NCBI GenBank assembly: GCA_051920445.1 | Contig: JBPPLN010000002.1 | Coordinates: 62,001-126,000, forward strand | Length of the DNA stretch: 64,000 nucleotides | Direction: 5' to 3' | From: CAG-177 sp003514385 | GTDB lineage: Bacteria > Bacillota > Clostridia > Oscillospirales > Acutalibacteraceae | Part shown: positions 16,342-23,951 of the stretch, one piece after another | How positions within the stretch are numbered: the stretch's first letter is position 1 | Layout of the letters: each line of letters begins with the position of its first letter | The notes under the pieces: model-generated | Told to the model about the DNA's origin: nothing | The model's input: the letters and a program-made list of their open reading frames with translations, nothing else | The model's database searches: none | Program-made: the position numbers and the translations under genes

Positions 16342-18570
16342 ATGAGATACGAGTATAAAAGTATTAAATTTTTTGCGCAGGGCGGCGACGCGCTCAAAGC
16401 CGCAGAGATACTGCGCGGCGAAATAGAATCGCGAACGGGAGTTATGCCGCAAATGACCGACTCCGAAGAAGCGGACATATCTCTTATCGCCGACCCGAAC
16501 GGTCTGCGCGACGGATATAAAATAGAACAGAGCGGCAGCCGCCTTGTTTTCAGGGCACAAGGTATACGCGGGCTGATATTCGCCATTGGCATGTTCCTGA
16601 GAAAAATCGAAGTCTCGGGCGAAAAAATCACGCTCATACAGGATATCGGCGGAGAATACAAGCCCGACAAGCGCATAAGGGGTCATCAGCTCGGCTACCG
16701 CACAACGCCAAACAGCTACGACGCGTGGGATTTGGAGGACTACCGCAGATATTATCTCGACCTGATGTTCTTCGGCTGCAATACGGTTGAGCACATTCCG
16801 TATGACGGGCTCGGAGCGCAGCAGAACAGGCTGATGAAATACGACCCGCAGGACTTTCTCGTTGAAGCTTCAAGAATCGCGGACGAATACGACCTCGATG
16901 TATCGCTCTGGTACCCGAACGACCGCGAGAGCCTTGAGGACGCCGAGAAACGGCGCAGGCGCGTCTTCGAGCGCACGCCGAGGATAAACGTAATGTTCCC
17001 GCCCGGAGGCGACCCCGGCGACTACGACGCGGACGAATTTATAAGCCGCTGCCGCGATTTTTCGCGCCTGCTCAAGGAATATCATCCGAACGCCGAGATG
17101 TGGCCGTCCGCTCAGCAGCCGCACTCGATACCGAACTGGGGCGAAAAGCTCATAAGCGAGCTGCAAAAGCTGCCGGACGAGATTGACGGCATTATAACAG
17201 GTCCGAACCACGCTTTTGAGATGGATGAGCTGCGCCGCAGAGTGCCCGCAAAATATCCGATAAGATTTTATCCCGACATAACGCACAACGTGCGCTGCGA
17301 ATATCCGGTTCACTTCGACCGCGACGACTGGCACTATGCGCTCGCCGCCGGACTCAGCCGCGAATGCACGAATCCCCGCCCCTGCGAGTACAGGGAGATT
17401 CACCGCCTCACGCGCAGATATGTTGTCGGCAGTGTTTCATATTCCGAGGGCATAACGGACGATGTCAACAAATGCGTCTGGAGCGACATGGACTTTTTCC
17501 CCTATGTCGATGTCCGCGACTCGCTCGAGGACTATTCGCGCCTGTATTTCCCCTCTCTGCCGGCAAGCGAGGTTGCAGACAGGATACTCGGGCTTGAGCT
17601 AAACTGGCAGACAGACCCGGCGGAGAATCCCGGCATTGACGACAATCTCAGAGGTTGGGAGTCGCTCGCCGAAAGATATCCCGATGCCGTGAAGCTCTGG
17701 CGATTCAACCAGTGTCTGTTCCGCGCAAAGTGCGACGCATATCTAAGACACAAGCGGATAATCGAACTGCAAGCGATAAAAGAAGCGAAATGCGAGATTC
17801 TCTCCGGCAGGCTCGCGAGCGCAAAGGATATACTCAAAAATACCGAGGACGGGCGTGAAAAGGCGCTTCGCGCGGACATAGAGCGCATTGCAGGAGAGCT
17901 TTTTGAGCAGATAGGCTTGCAGACGGATGTTGAGCGTTACTGCGCCAACAGCTGGGAGCGCGGAGCGGTGCTTGAGACAATCGACCTGCCGAACACCGAC
18001 CTCGCATGGCTTATGGGTCGGCTCGAAAAGGCTGAATCGATGCCCGATGACGAGGCTAAAAAATACATGATTCGCAGCGTCAGGCGCAACGAAGTCGAGA
18101 GCGACGAATATTATTTCTCGGTCGCGGAGCACGGCTTCGGAGTGCTCGGGTGCGAGCAAGTTGTCGGCCCCGAGGGCATATACATGAACTTCCAGGGTGA
18201 CCGCCCCGATGTCAACAACGGCAGTCTCCCGACCTGCCTTTTCAAAGTCTACGACAATCAGTCGTTCAGGTGCAAGCTGGGCGGATTCAGATATGACACC
18301 GACTACGAGCTGAAAGTCACCTATCATCAGAAAAAAGATGAGAGCATCGACGACCTGACGATAAAAGCCAACGGAACGATTGTGTACAAAGGCGGTCAGT
18401 TCGGCGAAGAAGACGAAGAATTCAACCGCGAGATGCTGCCCGACGGCTTTATTTGCGCGGTATACCGGCTGCCGAAAAGCGTGTTCGTCAACGGGTGCGT
18501 TGAAATCGAGATATTTGAAGAACACGCGGGAGTTATGATAAGCGAACTGCGAATAGTTAAGAAAAAATAA
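16342..18570 (+). CDS. Putative glycoside hydrolase (GH20/GH67-like fold)
   Basis: This 742-residue protein has no signal peptide. The N-terminus (about residues 1-110) resembles the GH20b/GH67 accessory domain. It is followed by a TIM-barrel opening, KRIRGHQLGYRTTPNSYDAW, and then YYLDLMFFGCNTVEHIPYDG. A mixed helical middle and a C-terminal beta-rich domain of about 120 residues (from about residue 620, GPEGIYMNFQGD) follow. I cannot name the substrate, and catalytic residues are not certain. Hexosaminidase or uronidase-type activity is the best guess from fold. The start at 16342 has GAGGG upstream, and the previous stop is seven bases before. A strong terminator follows. Confidence 0.6.
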   Translation: MRYEYKSIKFFAQGGDALKAAEILRGEIESRTGVMPQMTDSEEADISLIADPNGLRDGYKIEQSGSRLVFRAQGIRGLIFAIGMFLRKIEVSGEKITLIQDIGGEYKPDKRIRGHQLGYRTTPNSYDAWDLEDYRRYYLDLMFFGCNTVEHIPYDGLGAQQNRLMKYDPQDFLVEASRIADEYDLDVSLWYPNDRESLEDAEKRRRRVFERTPRINVMFPPGGDPGDYDADEFISRCRDFSRLLKEYHPNAEMWPSAQQPHSIPNWGEKLISELQKLPDEIDGIITGPNHAFEMDELRRRVPAKYPIRFYPDITHNVRCEYPVHFDRDDWHYALAAGLSRECTNPRPCEYREIHRLTRRYVVGSVSYSEGITDDVNKCVWSDMDFFPYVDVRDSLEDYSRLYFPSLPASEVADRILGLELNWQTDPAENPGIDDNLRGWESLAERYPDAVKLWRFNQCLFRAKCDAYLRHKRIIELQAIKEAKCEILSGRLASAKDILKNTEDGREKALRADIERIAGELFEQIGLQTDVERYCANSWERGAVLETIDLPNTDLAWLMGRLEKAESMPDDEAKKYMIRSVRRNEVESDEYYFSVAEHGFGVLGCEQVVGPEGIYMNFQGDRPDVNNGSLPTCLFKVYDNQSFRCKLGGFRYDTDYELKVTYHQKKDESIDDLTIKANGTIVYKGGQFGEEDEEFNREMLPDGFICAVYRLPKSVFVNGCVEIEIFEEHAGVMISELRIVKKK

Positions 18571-18572
18571 AG

Positions 18573-18608
18573 ATATGCACTGTGGAAAACCGCAGTGCAT
18601 ATTTTTTA
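18573..18608 (+). terminator. Terminator of the isomerase-glycosidase operon
   Basis: ATATGCACTG pairs with CAGTGCATAT around a ten-base loop, and the T tract follows directly. Confidence 0.9.
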
Positions 18609-18621
18609 CAGCCCCGACGGA

Positions 18622-18650
18622 TTGAATTGGCAGAGCAAATATGCTATTAT
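18622..18650 (+). promoter_or_regulatory. Promoter of the MATE gene
   Basis: TTGAAT (18622-18627), a 17-base spacer and TATTAT (18645-18650) lie about 30 bases upstream of the start codon. Confidence 0.65.
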
Positions 18651-18678
18651 ACATATGTATAACAAACGGAGGTCTCAA

Positions 18679-20070
18679 ATGGAAGCTGTTGCAACTCCCC
18701 TCGCTGGAAAGCCGCTTTTCAGCAACAAAGCACTCAAAAAATTGATATTCCCGCTTGTCATCGAGCAATTTCTCGCGATATCCGTCGGATTCTGCGACAC
18801 GGTTATGATATCCGGTCTCGGCGACGAGGCTATTTCGGGCGTTTCGCTTGTCGATATGATAATGACGCTGATGATAAATGTCTTTGCCGCGCTCGCTACG
18901 GGCGGCGCAGTCGTTGCGGCGCAGTTCATCGGCGCAAAAAGAGCAAAGGACGCGCGCAACAGCGCATCTCAGCTGATATTTATCGCGTTTATAATCTCGA
19001 TTGTACTCATGGCACTGACCCTTGTTTTCAAGGCGCAGCTGCTCAGGCTCTTTTTCAGCACGCTTGAAGAGGGTGTTATGCAGTCCGCATTGACATATTT
19101 CTGGATATCCGCGCTGTCGTTTCCGTTCCTCGCTATATATAACTGCTGCGCAGCGCTTTTCCGCGCCATGGGCAACTCGAAAATATCGATGTTAGCCTCG
19201 CTCATCACCACAATTATGAACATAATCGGCAACGCCATTCTCATATACGGAGTCAAATGGGGTGTTGCTGGCGCGGCGATATCCTCGACTATTTCGCGTT
19301 TTGCGGCGATGCTCCTCCTTCTCATCCTCCTGCACAAGAGAGATCATCCGATTTATATCTCGATTAAAGATAAATTCAGGCCGAATTTCGGGCTTATAAA
19401 AAAGATACTCTCTATAGGAATACCCAGCAGCATCGAGAGCAGCCTGTTTCACCTCGGGCGCATACTTGTCGTCAGCATTATAACCTCGTTCGGAACGGTT
19501 CAGATAGCTGCTAACGCAGTCGCAAATAACCTCGACGGAATCGGCTGCATACCCGGTCAGGCGATGGGGCTTGCGGTGATAACAGTCATTGGTCAATGCG
19601 TCGGTCTCGGCAGCGAAGAGCAGATAAGACTGCACACGAAGAAGCTGATGAAGCTGACCTATCTTATGTCGGCGATATGGAACGCAATAATCCTCGCTAC
19701 CCTGCCGCTGACGCTCAGGATGTACAACATCTCGCCCGATGCATATTCGCTCGCGCTCAAGCTCATCATCATTCACAACGGCTGTGCGATATTTATCTGG
19801 CCCGCATCGTTCACGATGCCGAATGTTCTCAAGGCGGCGAACGATGTCAAATTCACGATGTGCATCGCGCTGTTTTCAATGTTCACTTTCCGACTGCTTC
19901 TGAGCTACATAATCGGGCTCAAGCTCGGCATGGGCGCTATCGGCGTCTGGATAGCGATGATAGTTGACTGGGTGTTCCGCGCGGTTGCGTTCTGCCTGCG
20001 CTACAGAGGCAAGCGCTGGCTGAGCTACAGCATTTACAAAAAAGACAAGAAACCGGCAAAAGCAGAATAA
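18679..20070 (+). CDS. MATE family efflux transporter
   Basis: This is a 463-residue protein with twelve predicted transmembrane segments in two similar halves, the MATE topology. The opening KLIFPLVIEQFLAISVGFCDT and the motif AALFRAMGNSKISM are typical of the DinF/NorM-like group. MATE proteins export drugs or metabolites with a Na+ or H+ gradient. The ATG at 18679 has CGGAGG six bases upstream. An in-frame ATG at 18595 would lie inside the preceding terminator and before the promoter. The gene is monocistronic, and the substrate is not predictable. Confidence 0.9.
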   Translation: MEAVATPLAGKPLFSNKALKKLIFPLVIEQFLAISVGFCDTVMISGLGDEAISGVSLVDMIMTLMINVFAALATGGAVVAAQFIGAKRAKDARNSASQLIFIAFIISIVLMALTLVFKAQLLRLFFSTLEEGVMQSALTYFWISALSFPFLAIYNCCAALFRAMGNSKISMLASLITTIMNIIGNAILIYGVKWGVAGAAISSTISRFAAMLLLLILLHKRDHPIYISIKDKFRPNFGLIKKILSIGIPSSIESSLFHLGRILVVSIITSFGTVQIAANAVANNLDGIGCIPGQAMGLAVITVIGQCVGLGSEEQIRLHTKKLMKLTYLMSAIWNAIILATLPLTLRMYNISPDAYSLALKLIIIHNGCAIFIWPASFTMPNVLKAANDVKFTMCIALFSMFTFRLLLSYIIGLKLGMGAIGVWIAMIVDWVFRAVAFCLRYRGKRWLSYSIYKKDKKPAKAE

Positions 20071-20073
20071 ATT

Positions 20074-20104
20074 TGACCCCGCAGTTGCGTTTACTGCGGG
20101 GTCA
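20074..20104 (+). terminator. Hairpin after the MATE gene
   Basis: TGACCCCGCAGT pairs with ACTGCGGGGTCA, a perfect 12-bp stem. It is followed by GATTATATC rather than a clean T tract. Confidence 0.6.
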
Positions 20105-20120
20105 GATTATATCACGGCAT

Positions 20121-20148
20121 AAAAACGAGGCAGTCTTTCGACTGCCTC
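20121..20148 (-). terminator. Terminator of rpsB-tsf
   Basis: On the minus strand GAGGCAGT pairs with ACTGCCTC around CGAAAG and is followed by GTTTTT, 13 bases after the tsf stop. Confidence 0.88.
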
Positions 20149-20161
20149 ACTTTTCATTTAA

Positions 20162-21265
20162 TTATTTGTTGCCGGTCATCTTTGCGATTTCTTCGGCGTA
20201 GTTCTCTTCTTTCTTCTCGATGCCCTCGCCCTTTGCGTAGCGGATGAAGCCGGTAGCCTTTATCGAAGCGCCGAGCTTCTTAGCAACATCTGCAATGTAG
20301 CCTGCGACATCGCCGTCATAGAGATCCGAACGAACGAATGCCTGCTCAAGAAGGCAAACTTCCTTGAGCTGCTTCTTCATACGGCCGTCGACTGCACCTG
20401 CAAAGATCTTGTTTGCAACGATATCAGACTTGCTTGCCATTGCAAGCTCGACAAGAGTCTCAACTGCCTTATCGGAAAGGAAGTTGAAGAGGAACTTGTT
20501 GTTCTTCTGCTCCTCATAAGCTGCAAGATCCTCATCGCTGAAGAGCTTATCGTTGACAGCCTTATCGAAGAGATTCTTAAGAATCGGCTTCGGAAGAGAC
20601 TCGGGCTTGTTGAGCGAGCTGTCGATAGTGATCGACTTCATCTTTGCAAGCTCATCGTCGGAGATGCAATCCTTGCTGAGATACTCGGGGCTCATAGCTG
20701 CAATCTGCATTGCAACGTTTCTGCCCATCTCCTTAAACTCTGCCTTATCGGCAGCGTCTGTATCAAAGCTGACAAGAACGCCTACCGAGCCGCCGCCGTG
20801 GATATAGGAAGCAACAGTGCCCTCAACTCTTACAAAGCGGCGAACCTTCATGTTCTCACGGATTACGAGGAAGAGCTCCTGAACAGCGTCGGAGACAGTC
20901 TCATCGCTGCCCGAAAGGGTCATAGCAAGGAGAGCGTCAACATCTGCCGGATTCTTTTCCGCAACAGTGACAGCAATCTTATTTGCAAGCTCAACAAACT
21001 TCTCGTTCTTTGCAACGAAGTCTGTCTCGCAGTTGACTTCTACCATAGAAGCAACCTTATTTGCCTCATCATAATATGCAACAACAACGCCCTCGGCGGC
21101 AACGCGGCCTGCCTTCTTGGCGGCGGAAGCAAGACCCTTCTCACGAAGAACATCAACGGCCTTGTCCATATCGCCGTCGGTCTCTGTGAGAGCCTTCTTG
21201 CAGTCCATCATACCTGCTCCGGTCTTTTCGCGGAGAGCCTGTACGTCTTTAGCAGTGAAGTTCAT
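20162..21265 (-). CDS. tsf: Elongation factor Ts
   Basis: EF-Ts exchanges GDP for GTP on EF-Tu. The N-terminal UBA-like domain carries VQALREKTGAGMMDCKKAL, and the core motif VEVNCETDFVAKNEKF is intact. At 367 residues it is about 70 longer than Bacillus EF-Ts. The extra length falls mainly in the second half of the core (about residues 215-290, from SSLNKPESLPK to LAMASKSDIV). The ATG overlaps the rpsB stop (TAATG), so the two are coupled, the usual rpsB-tsf order. Confidence 0.97.
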   Translation of the reverse strand: MNFTAKDVQALREKTGAGMMDCKKALTETDGDMDKAVDVLREKGLASAAKKAGRVAAEGVVVAYYDEANKVASMVEVNCETDFVAKNEKFVELANKIAVTVAEKNPADVDALLAMTLSGSDETVSDAVQELFLVIRENMKVRRFVRVEGTVASYIHGGGSVGVLVSFDTDAADKAEFKEMGRNVAMQIAAMSPEYLSKDCISDDELAKMKSITIDSSLNKPESLPKPILKNLFDKAVNDKLFSDEDLAAYEEQKNNKFLFNFLSDKAVETLVELAMASKSDIVANKIFAGAVDGRMKKQLKEVCLLEQAFVRSDLYDGDVAGYIADVAKKLGASIKATGFIRYAKGEGIEKKEENYAEEIAKMTGNK

Positions 21266-21999
21266 TATTTGTCCTCCTCTGTCTCTGCGGCCTCGGCAGC
21301 CTCTGCGTCGCCCTGCTCGCCCTGTCTGCCCTCGATGACAGCGTCTGCCATTGCGGCGGAGATAAGACGGACAGCGCGGATAGCGTCGTCGTTGCCGGGG
21401 ATAACATAGTCTACTTCATCGGGATCGCAGTTTGTGTCGACGATAGCAATGATCGGAATACCGAGCTTGTGAGCCTCGAGAACAGCGATCTTCTCCTTGC
21501 GGGGATCGACGATGAACATAGCAGCGGGCTGCTTCTTCATCTTGGAAATACCGCCCATGAACTTCTCAAGCTTCTCTATCTCGAGCTGGAGCTTGATAAC
21601 TTCCTTCTTGGGAAGCATATCGAAAGTTCCGTCAGCCTCCATGGTCTTGAGCTGCTCAAGTCTCTTTATACGGCGCTGAATGGTGTTGAAGTTGGTGAGC
21701 ATACCGCCGAGCCAACGGGCGTTGACATAAGGCATGCCGCAGCGCTCAGCCTCCTCGCGGATAGAATCCTGAGCCTGCTTCTTCGTGCCGACGAAAAGGA
21801 TCTCCTTGCCGTCTGCAGCGATATCGCGGACCGCCATATAGGCATCCTCAAGCTTCTTGACCGTCTTCTGAAGGTCGATGATGTAAATACCGTTGCGCTC
21901 CGTGAAAATATAGGGAGCCATTTTGGGGTTCCATCTTCTAGTCTGATGACCGAAGTGCACACCTGCTTCAAGCAGCTGCTTCATTGATACTACTGACAT
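21265..21999 (-). CDS. rpsB: 30S ribosomal protein S2
   Basis: This 244-residue S2 protein carries the family signatures MKQLLEAGVHFGHQTRRWNP, FVGTKKQAQD and PAAMFIVDPRKEKIAVLEA. The start at 21999 has AGGAGG upstream; the longer frame to 22047 has no ribosome site. It ends with an acidic, Glu/Ala-rich tail. A strong promoter lies about 110 bases upstream, leaving a 5' leader of about 100 bases that could hold an autoregulatory structure, although no known S2 leader motif was recognised. Confidence 0.97.
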   Translation of the reverse strand: MSVVSMKQLLEAGVHFGHQTRRWNPKMAPYIFTERNGIYIIDLQKTVKKLEDAYMAVRDIAADGKEILFVGTKKQAQDSIREEAERCGMPYVNARWLGGMLTNFNTIQRRIKRLEQLKTMEADGTFDMLPKKEVIKLQLEIEKLEKFMGGISKMKKQPAAMFIVDPRKEKIAVLEAHKLGIPIIAIVDTNCDPDEVDYVIPGNDDAIRAVRLISAAMADAVIEGRQGEQGDAEAAEAAETEEDK

Positions 22000-22106
22000 T
22001 TGTTTTTCCTCCTTTGGTTTTTCCTCCGCGAAACAGGGCGGCCGCAACGGCGAAAATTCACCGCACCGGGCGACTTCCTAAAGCTTCGCGTGCGTAATGC
22101 TCGGAT

Positions 22107-22135
22107 ATTATATCACAGCAAGATATAAAAATCAA
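22107..22135 (-). promoter_or_regulatory. Sigma-A promoter of rpsB-tsf
   Basis: TTGATT (22130-22135), a 17-base spacer and a perfect TATAAT (22107-22112). The extended -10 dinucleotide TG lies two bases before the -10 box. Confidence 0.85.
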
Positions 22136-22152
22136 GAGTTTTTTAATCTATT

Positions 22153-22725
22153 TCAGCTTTTCTCTGCCGGTTCTTTGTGCTCTTCTCTTTTGCCGCCGGA
22201 AGTTTTTGCAAGCGCTTTGTTATAGAGCTTGTACACTCCGCACTTCCAGCACAGGAGCATACCGACGACTGCGCCGACGACCGCCTGAAGAATCTGATAT
22301 GGAAGCTTCATAACGGCGTATTCCGGGGTGCTGTAGATAAACGCTCTGCCGAGGGAGTAACCGACGACCATAATGACCGCGCCTATTGAGACGCCTATTC
22401 CGCTCGCGAGCACGGGGTGCTTCTTCAGAACATAGTGCGAGAAAACGGAGATGATAACAGCCTGAAGTCCGTGGGTCACCAATGAGACAAACATCGGGAG
22501 CGGATAGAAGAACAGGTCGCCGAGGAACGCGCCGACTCCGCCGACTATAAACGCCGCGACAGGGTCGAGGATTATCGCCGCGGTGCAGATAATTATATCA
22601 TTGAGATACAGGTGACCGCCCGGAACGGGAACGCCGAACGAGCTCATCGCGACATTGAGCGCCATGAACATTGCCGTCAAACATATCCACAGCGTGGTTC
22701 TTTTTGTGTTGCTTTTCTCTTTCAT
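22153..22725 (-). CDS. ECF transporter S component, possibly for vitamin B6
   Basis: This is a 190-residue membrane protein with six hydrophobic segments, the size and motif pattern of substrate-binding S components of energy-coupling-factor transporters (ALNVAMSSFGVPVPGGHLYLNDI, VGGVGAFLGDLFFYPLPMF). The shared EcfA/EcfT module is not in the window. It is divergent, by 91 bases, from a MocR-type PLP-binding regulator. MocR/PdxR regulators commonly control vitamin B6 uptake or synthesis, so a pyridoxine or pyridoxal S component is a reasonable inference. Substrate residues are not known well enough to confirm it. Confidence 0.78.
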   Translation of the reverse strand: MKEKSNTKRTTLWICLTAMFMALNVAMSSFGVPVPGGHLYLNDIIICTAAIILDPVAAFIVGGVGAFLGDLFFYPLPMFVSLVTHGLQAVIISVFSHYVLKKHPVLASGIGVSIGAVIMVVGYSLGRAFIYSTPEYAVMKLPYQILQAVVGAVVGMLLCWKCGVYKLYNKALAKTSGGKREEHKEPAEKS

Positions 22726-22747
22726 TTTAAAGTCCTCCTTGCTTTTT

Positions 22748-22781
22748 TGACAGGAATATTATACAATACCACTGATAATAT
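22748..22781. promoter_or_regulatory. Inverted repeat between ECF S gene and mocR-like gene
   Basis: ATATTAT (22756-22762) and ATAATAT (22775-22781) form a perfect 7-bp inverted repeat with a 12-base gap. It overlaps a TATAAT facing the ECF gene. It is a candidate operator for the divergent MocR-like regulator. Confidence 0.45.
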
Positions 22782-22816
22782 AAAATAGTCAAAAACGGAG
22801 AAAATAATATAACCAG

Positions 22817-23905
22817 ATGAAATACACGGTTGACTTGAACGACCGCCCGGTCTATTTGCAGATTTACAGACAGCTCAGGGCGGATATAGTCGGCGGGGCG
22901 TTCGCCTACGGCAGCAAACTGCCGTCAAAGCGGCTGCTCGCGGAAGAGCTCGGGGTGAGCACGATAACGACAGAGCACGCATATGATTTACTCTGCGAAG
23001 AGGGATACGCTCAGGCTCGCGAACGAAGCGGATATTTTGTTGTTTTCCGCCGTTCGGACGGCTTTGCGGCAGCAGCCAGCAGACCGACAGAGCCGAAGCG
23101 AGGGAAAAATATCGAACACAGCAAGCCCGAATTTTCATTATCGCTGCTCAGCAGGACGATGCGCAAAGTTATTGCGGACTGCGGGGACGAGATACTTGAA
23201 CGCTCACCGCACTCGGGACGAATCGAATTACGCGAAGCGCTGCGGCAATATCTCGCGAGAAACCGCGGCATATCGGTTGACACCGATCAGATAATTGTAG
23301 GCTCGGGTGCGGAATATCTTTACGGGCTGATAGTCGACCTGCTCGGCAGGGACAAAACATACGCGATAGAGTCGCCGTCATATGAAAAAATCGAGCAGGT
23401 ATACAGGGCGGCGGGAGTCAGATACGAGCTTCTCCCCCTCTCGGACGACGGCATAGACGGAGCAGCGCTGAGCGGCAGCAAGGCGGATATTCTGCATACT
23501 ACGCCATATCGAAGCTTCCCGACGGGAGTCACGGCGTCCGCCTCGAAGAGATATGAATATATCAGCTGGTCTTCATCGGGCGACAGACTCATTGTGGAGT
23601 CGGACTACGACTCCGAGTTTTCGGTCTCGCAGAAGCCTGCGGACACGCTTTTTGTGCTCTCCGACCGCGACAATGTAATATATCTCAACACATTTTCAAA
23701 AACTATATCGCCCTCGCTGCGTGTCGGATACATGGTTCTGCCGAAAAGGCTCGTTAAGATATTTGAAGAGCGGCTCGGGTTCTATTCCTGCACCGTGCCG
23801 ACATTCGAGCAGTTGGTGCTGACCGAGCTTCTGAACAGCGGCGACTTCGAGCGGCACATAAACAGAGTCAGGCGCGCAAAGCGCAGAGAGCTCAATAAGG
23901 CATAA
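22817..23905 (+). CDS. MocR/PdxR-type GntR regulator with shortened aminotransferase domain
   Basis: Residues 1-75 are a GntR winged helix (PVYLQIYRQLRADIVGGAF, LPSKRLLAEELGVSTITTEHAYDLL). Residues 110-362 are a fold-type I aminotransferase domain that includes the PLP lysine in YLNTFSKTISPSLRVGYM. MocR proteins are usually 450-490 residues. This one stops at 362 with RVRRAKRRELNKA, losing about 90-100 residues, the C-terminal small domain. The stop is followed at once by a terminator, so no hidden frameshifted tail exists. It may still sense PLP and regulate the divergent ECF gene, or may be degenerating. Confidence 0.82.
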   Translation: MKYTVDLNDRPVYLQIYRQLRADIVGGAFAYGSKLPSKRLLAEELGVSTITTEHAYDLLCEEGYAQARERSGYFVVFRRSDGFAAAASRPTEPKRGKNIEHSKPEFSLSLLSRTMRKVIADCGDEILERSPHSGRIELREALRQYLARNRGISVDTDQIIVGSGAEYLYGLIVDLLGRDKTYAIESPSYEKIEQVYRAAGVRYELLPLSDDGIDGAALSGSKADILHTTPYRSFPTGVTASASKRYEYISWSSSGDRLIVESDYDSEFSVSQKPADTLFVLSDRDNVIYLNTFSKTISPSLRVGYMVLPKRLVKIFEERLGFYSCTVPTFEQLVLTELLNSGDFERHINRVRRAKRRELNKA

Positions 23906-23944
23906 AAAATCGGCGGCAAGGTCAATCCCCTGCCGCCGATTTAT
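23904..23944. terminator. Bidirectional terminator between mocR-like gene and metal ATPase
   Basis: AATCGGCGGCA pairs with TGCCGCCGATT, with A/T tracts on both sides. It ends the two convergent genes. Confidence 0.88.
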
Positions 23945-23951
23945 TAATTAT

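Noticed and set aside
15648..16676. 342-codon open frame on the minus strand
   Set aside because: It spans the junction of two well-supported plus-strand genes and lacks any family feature.
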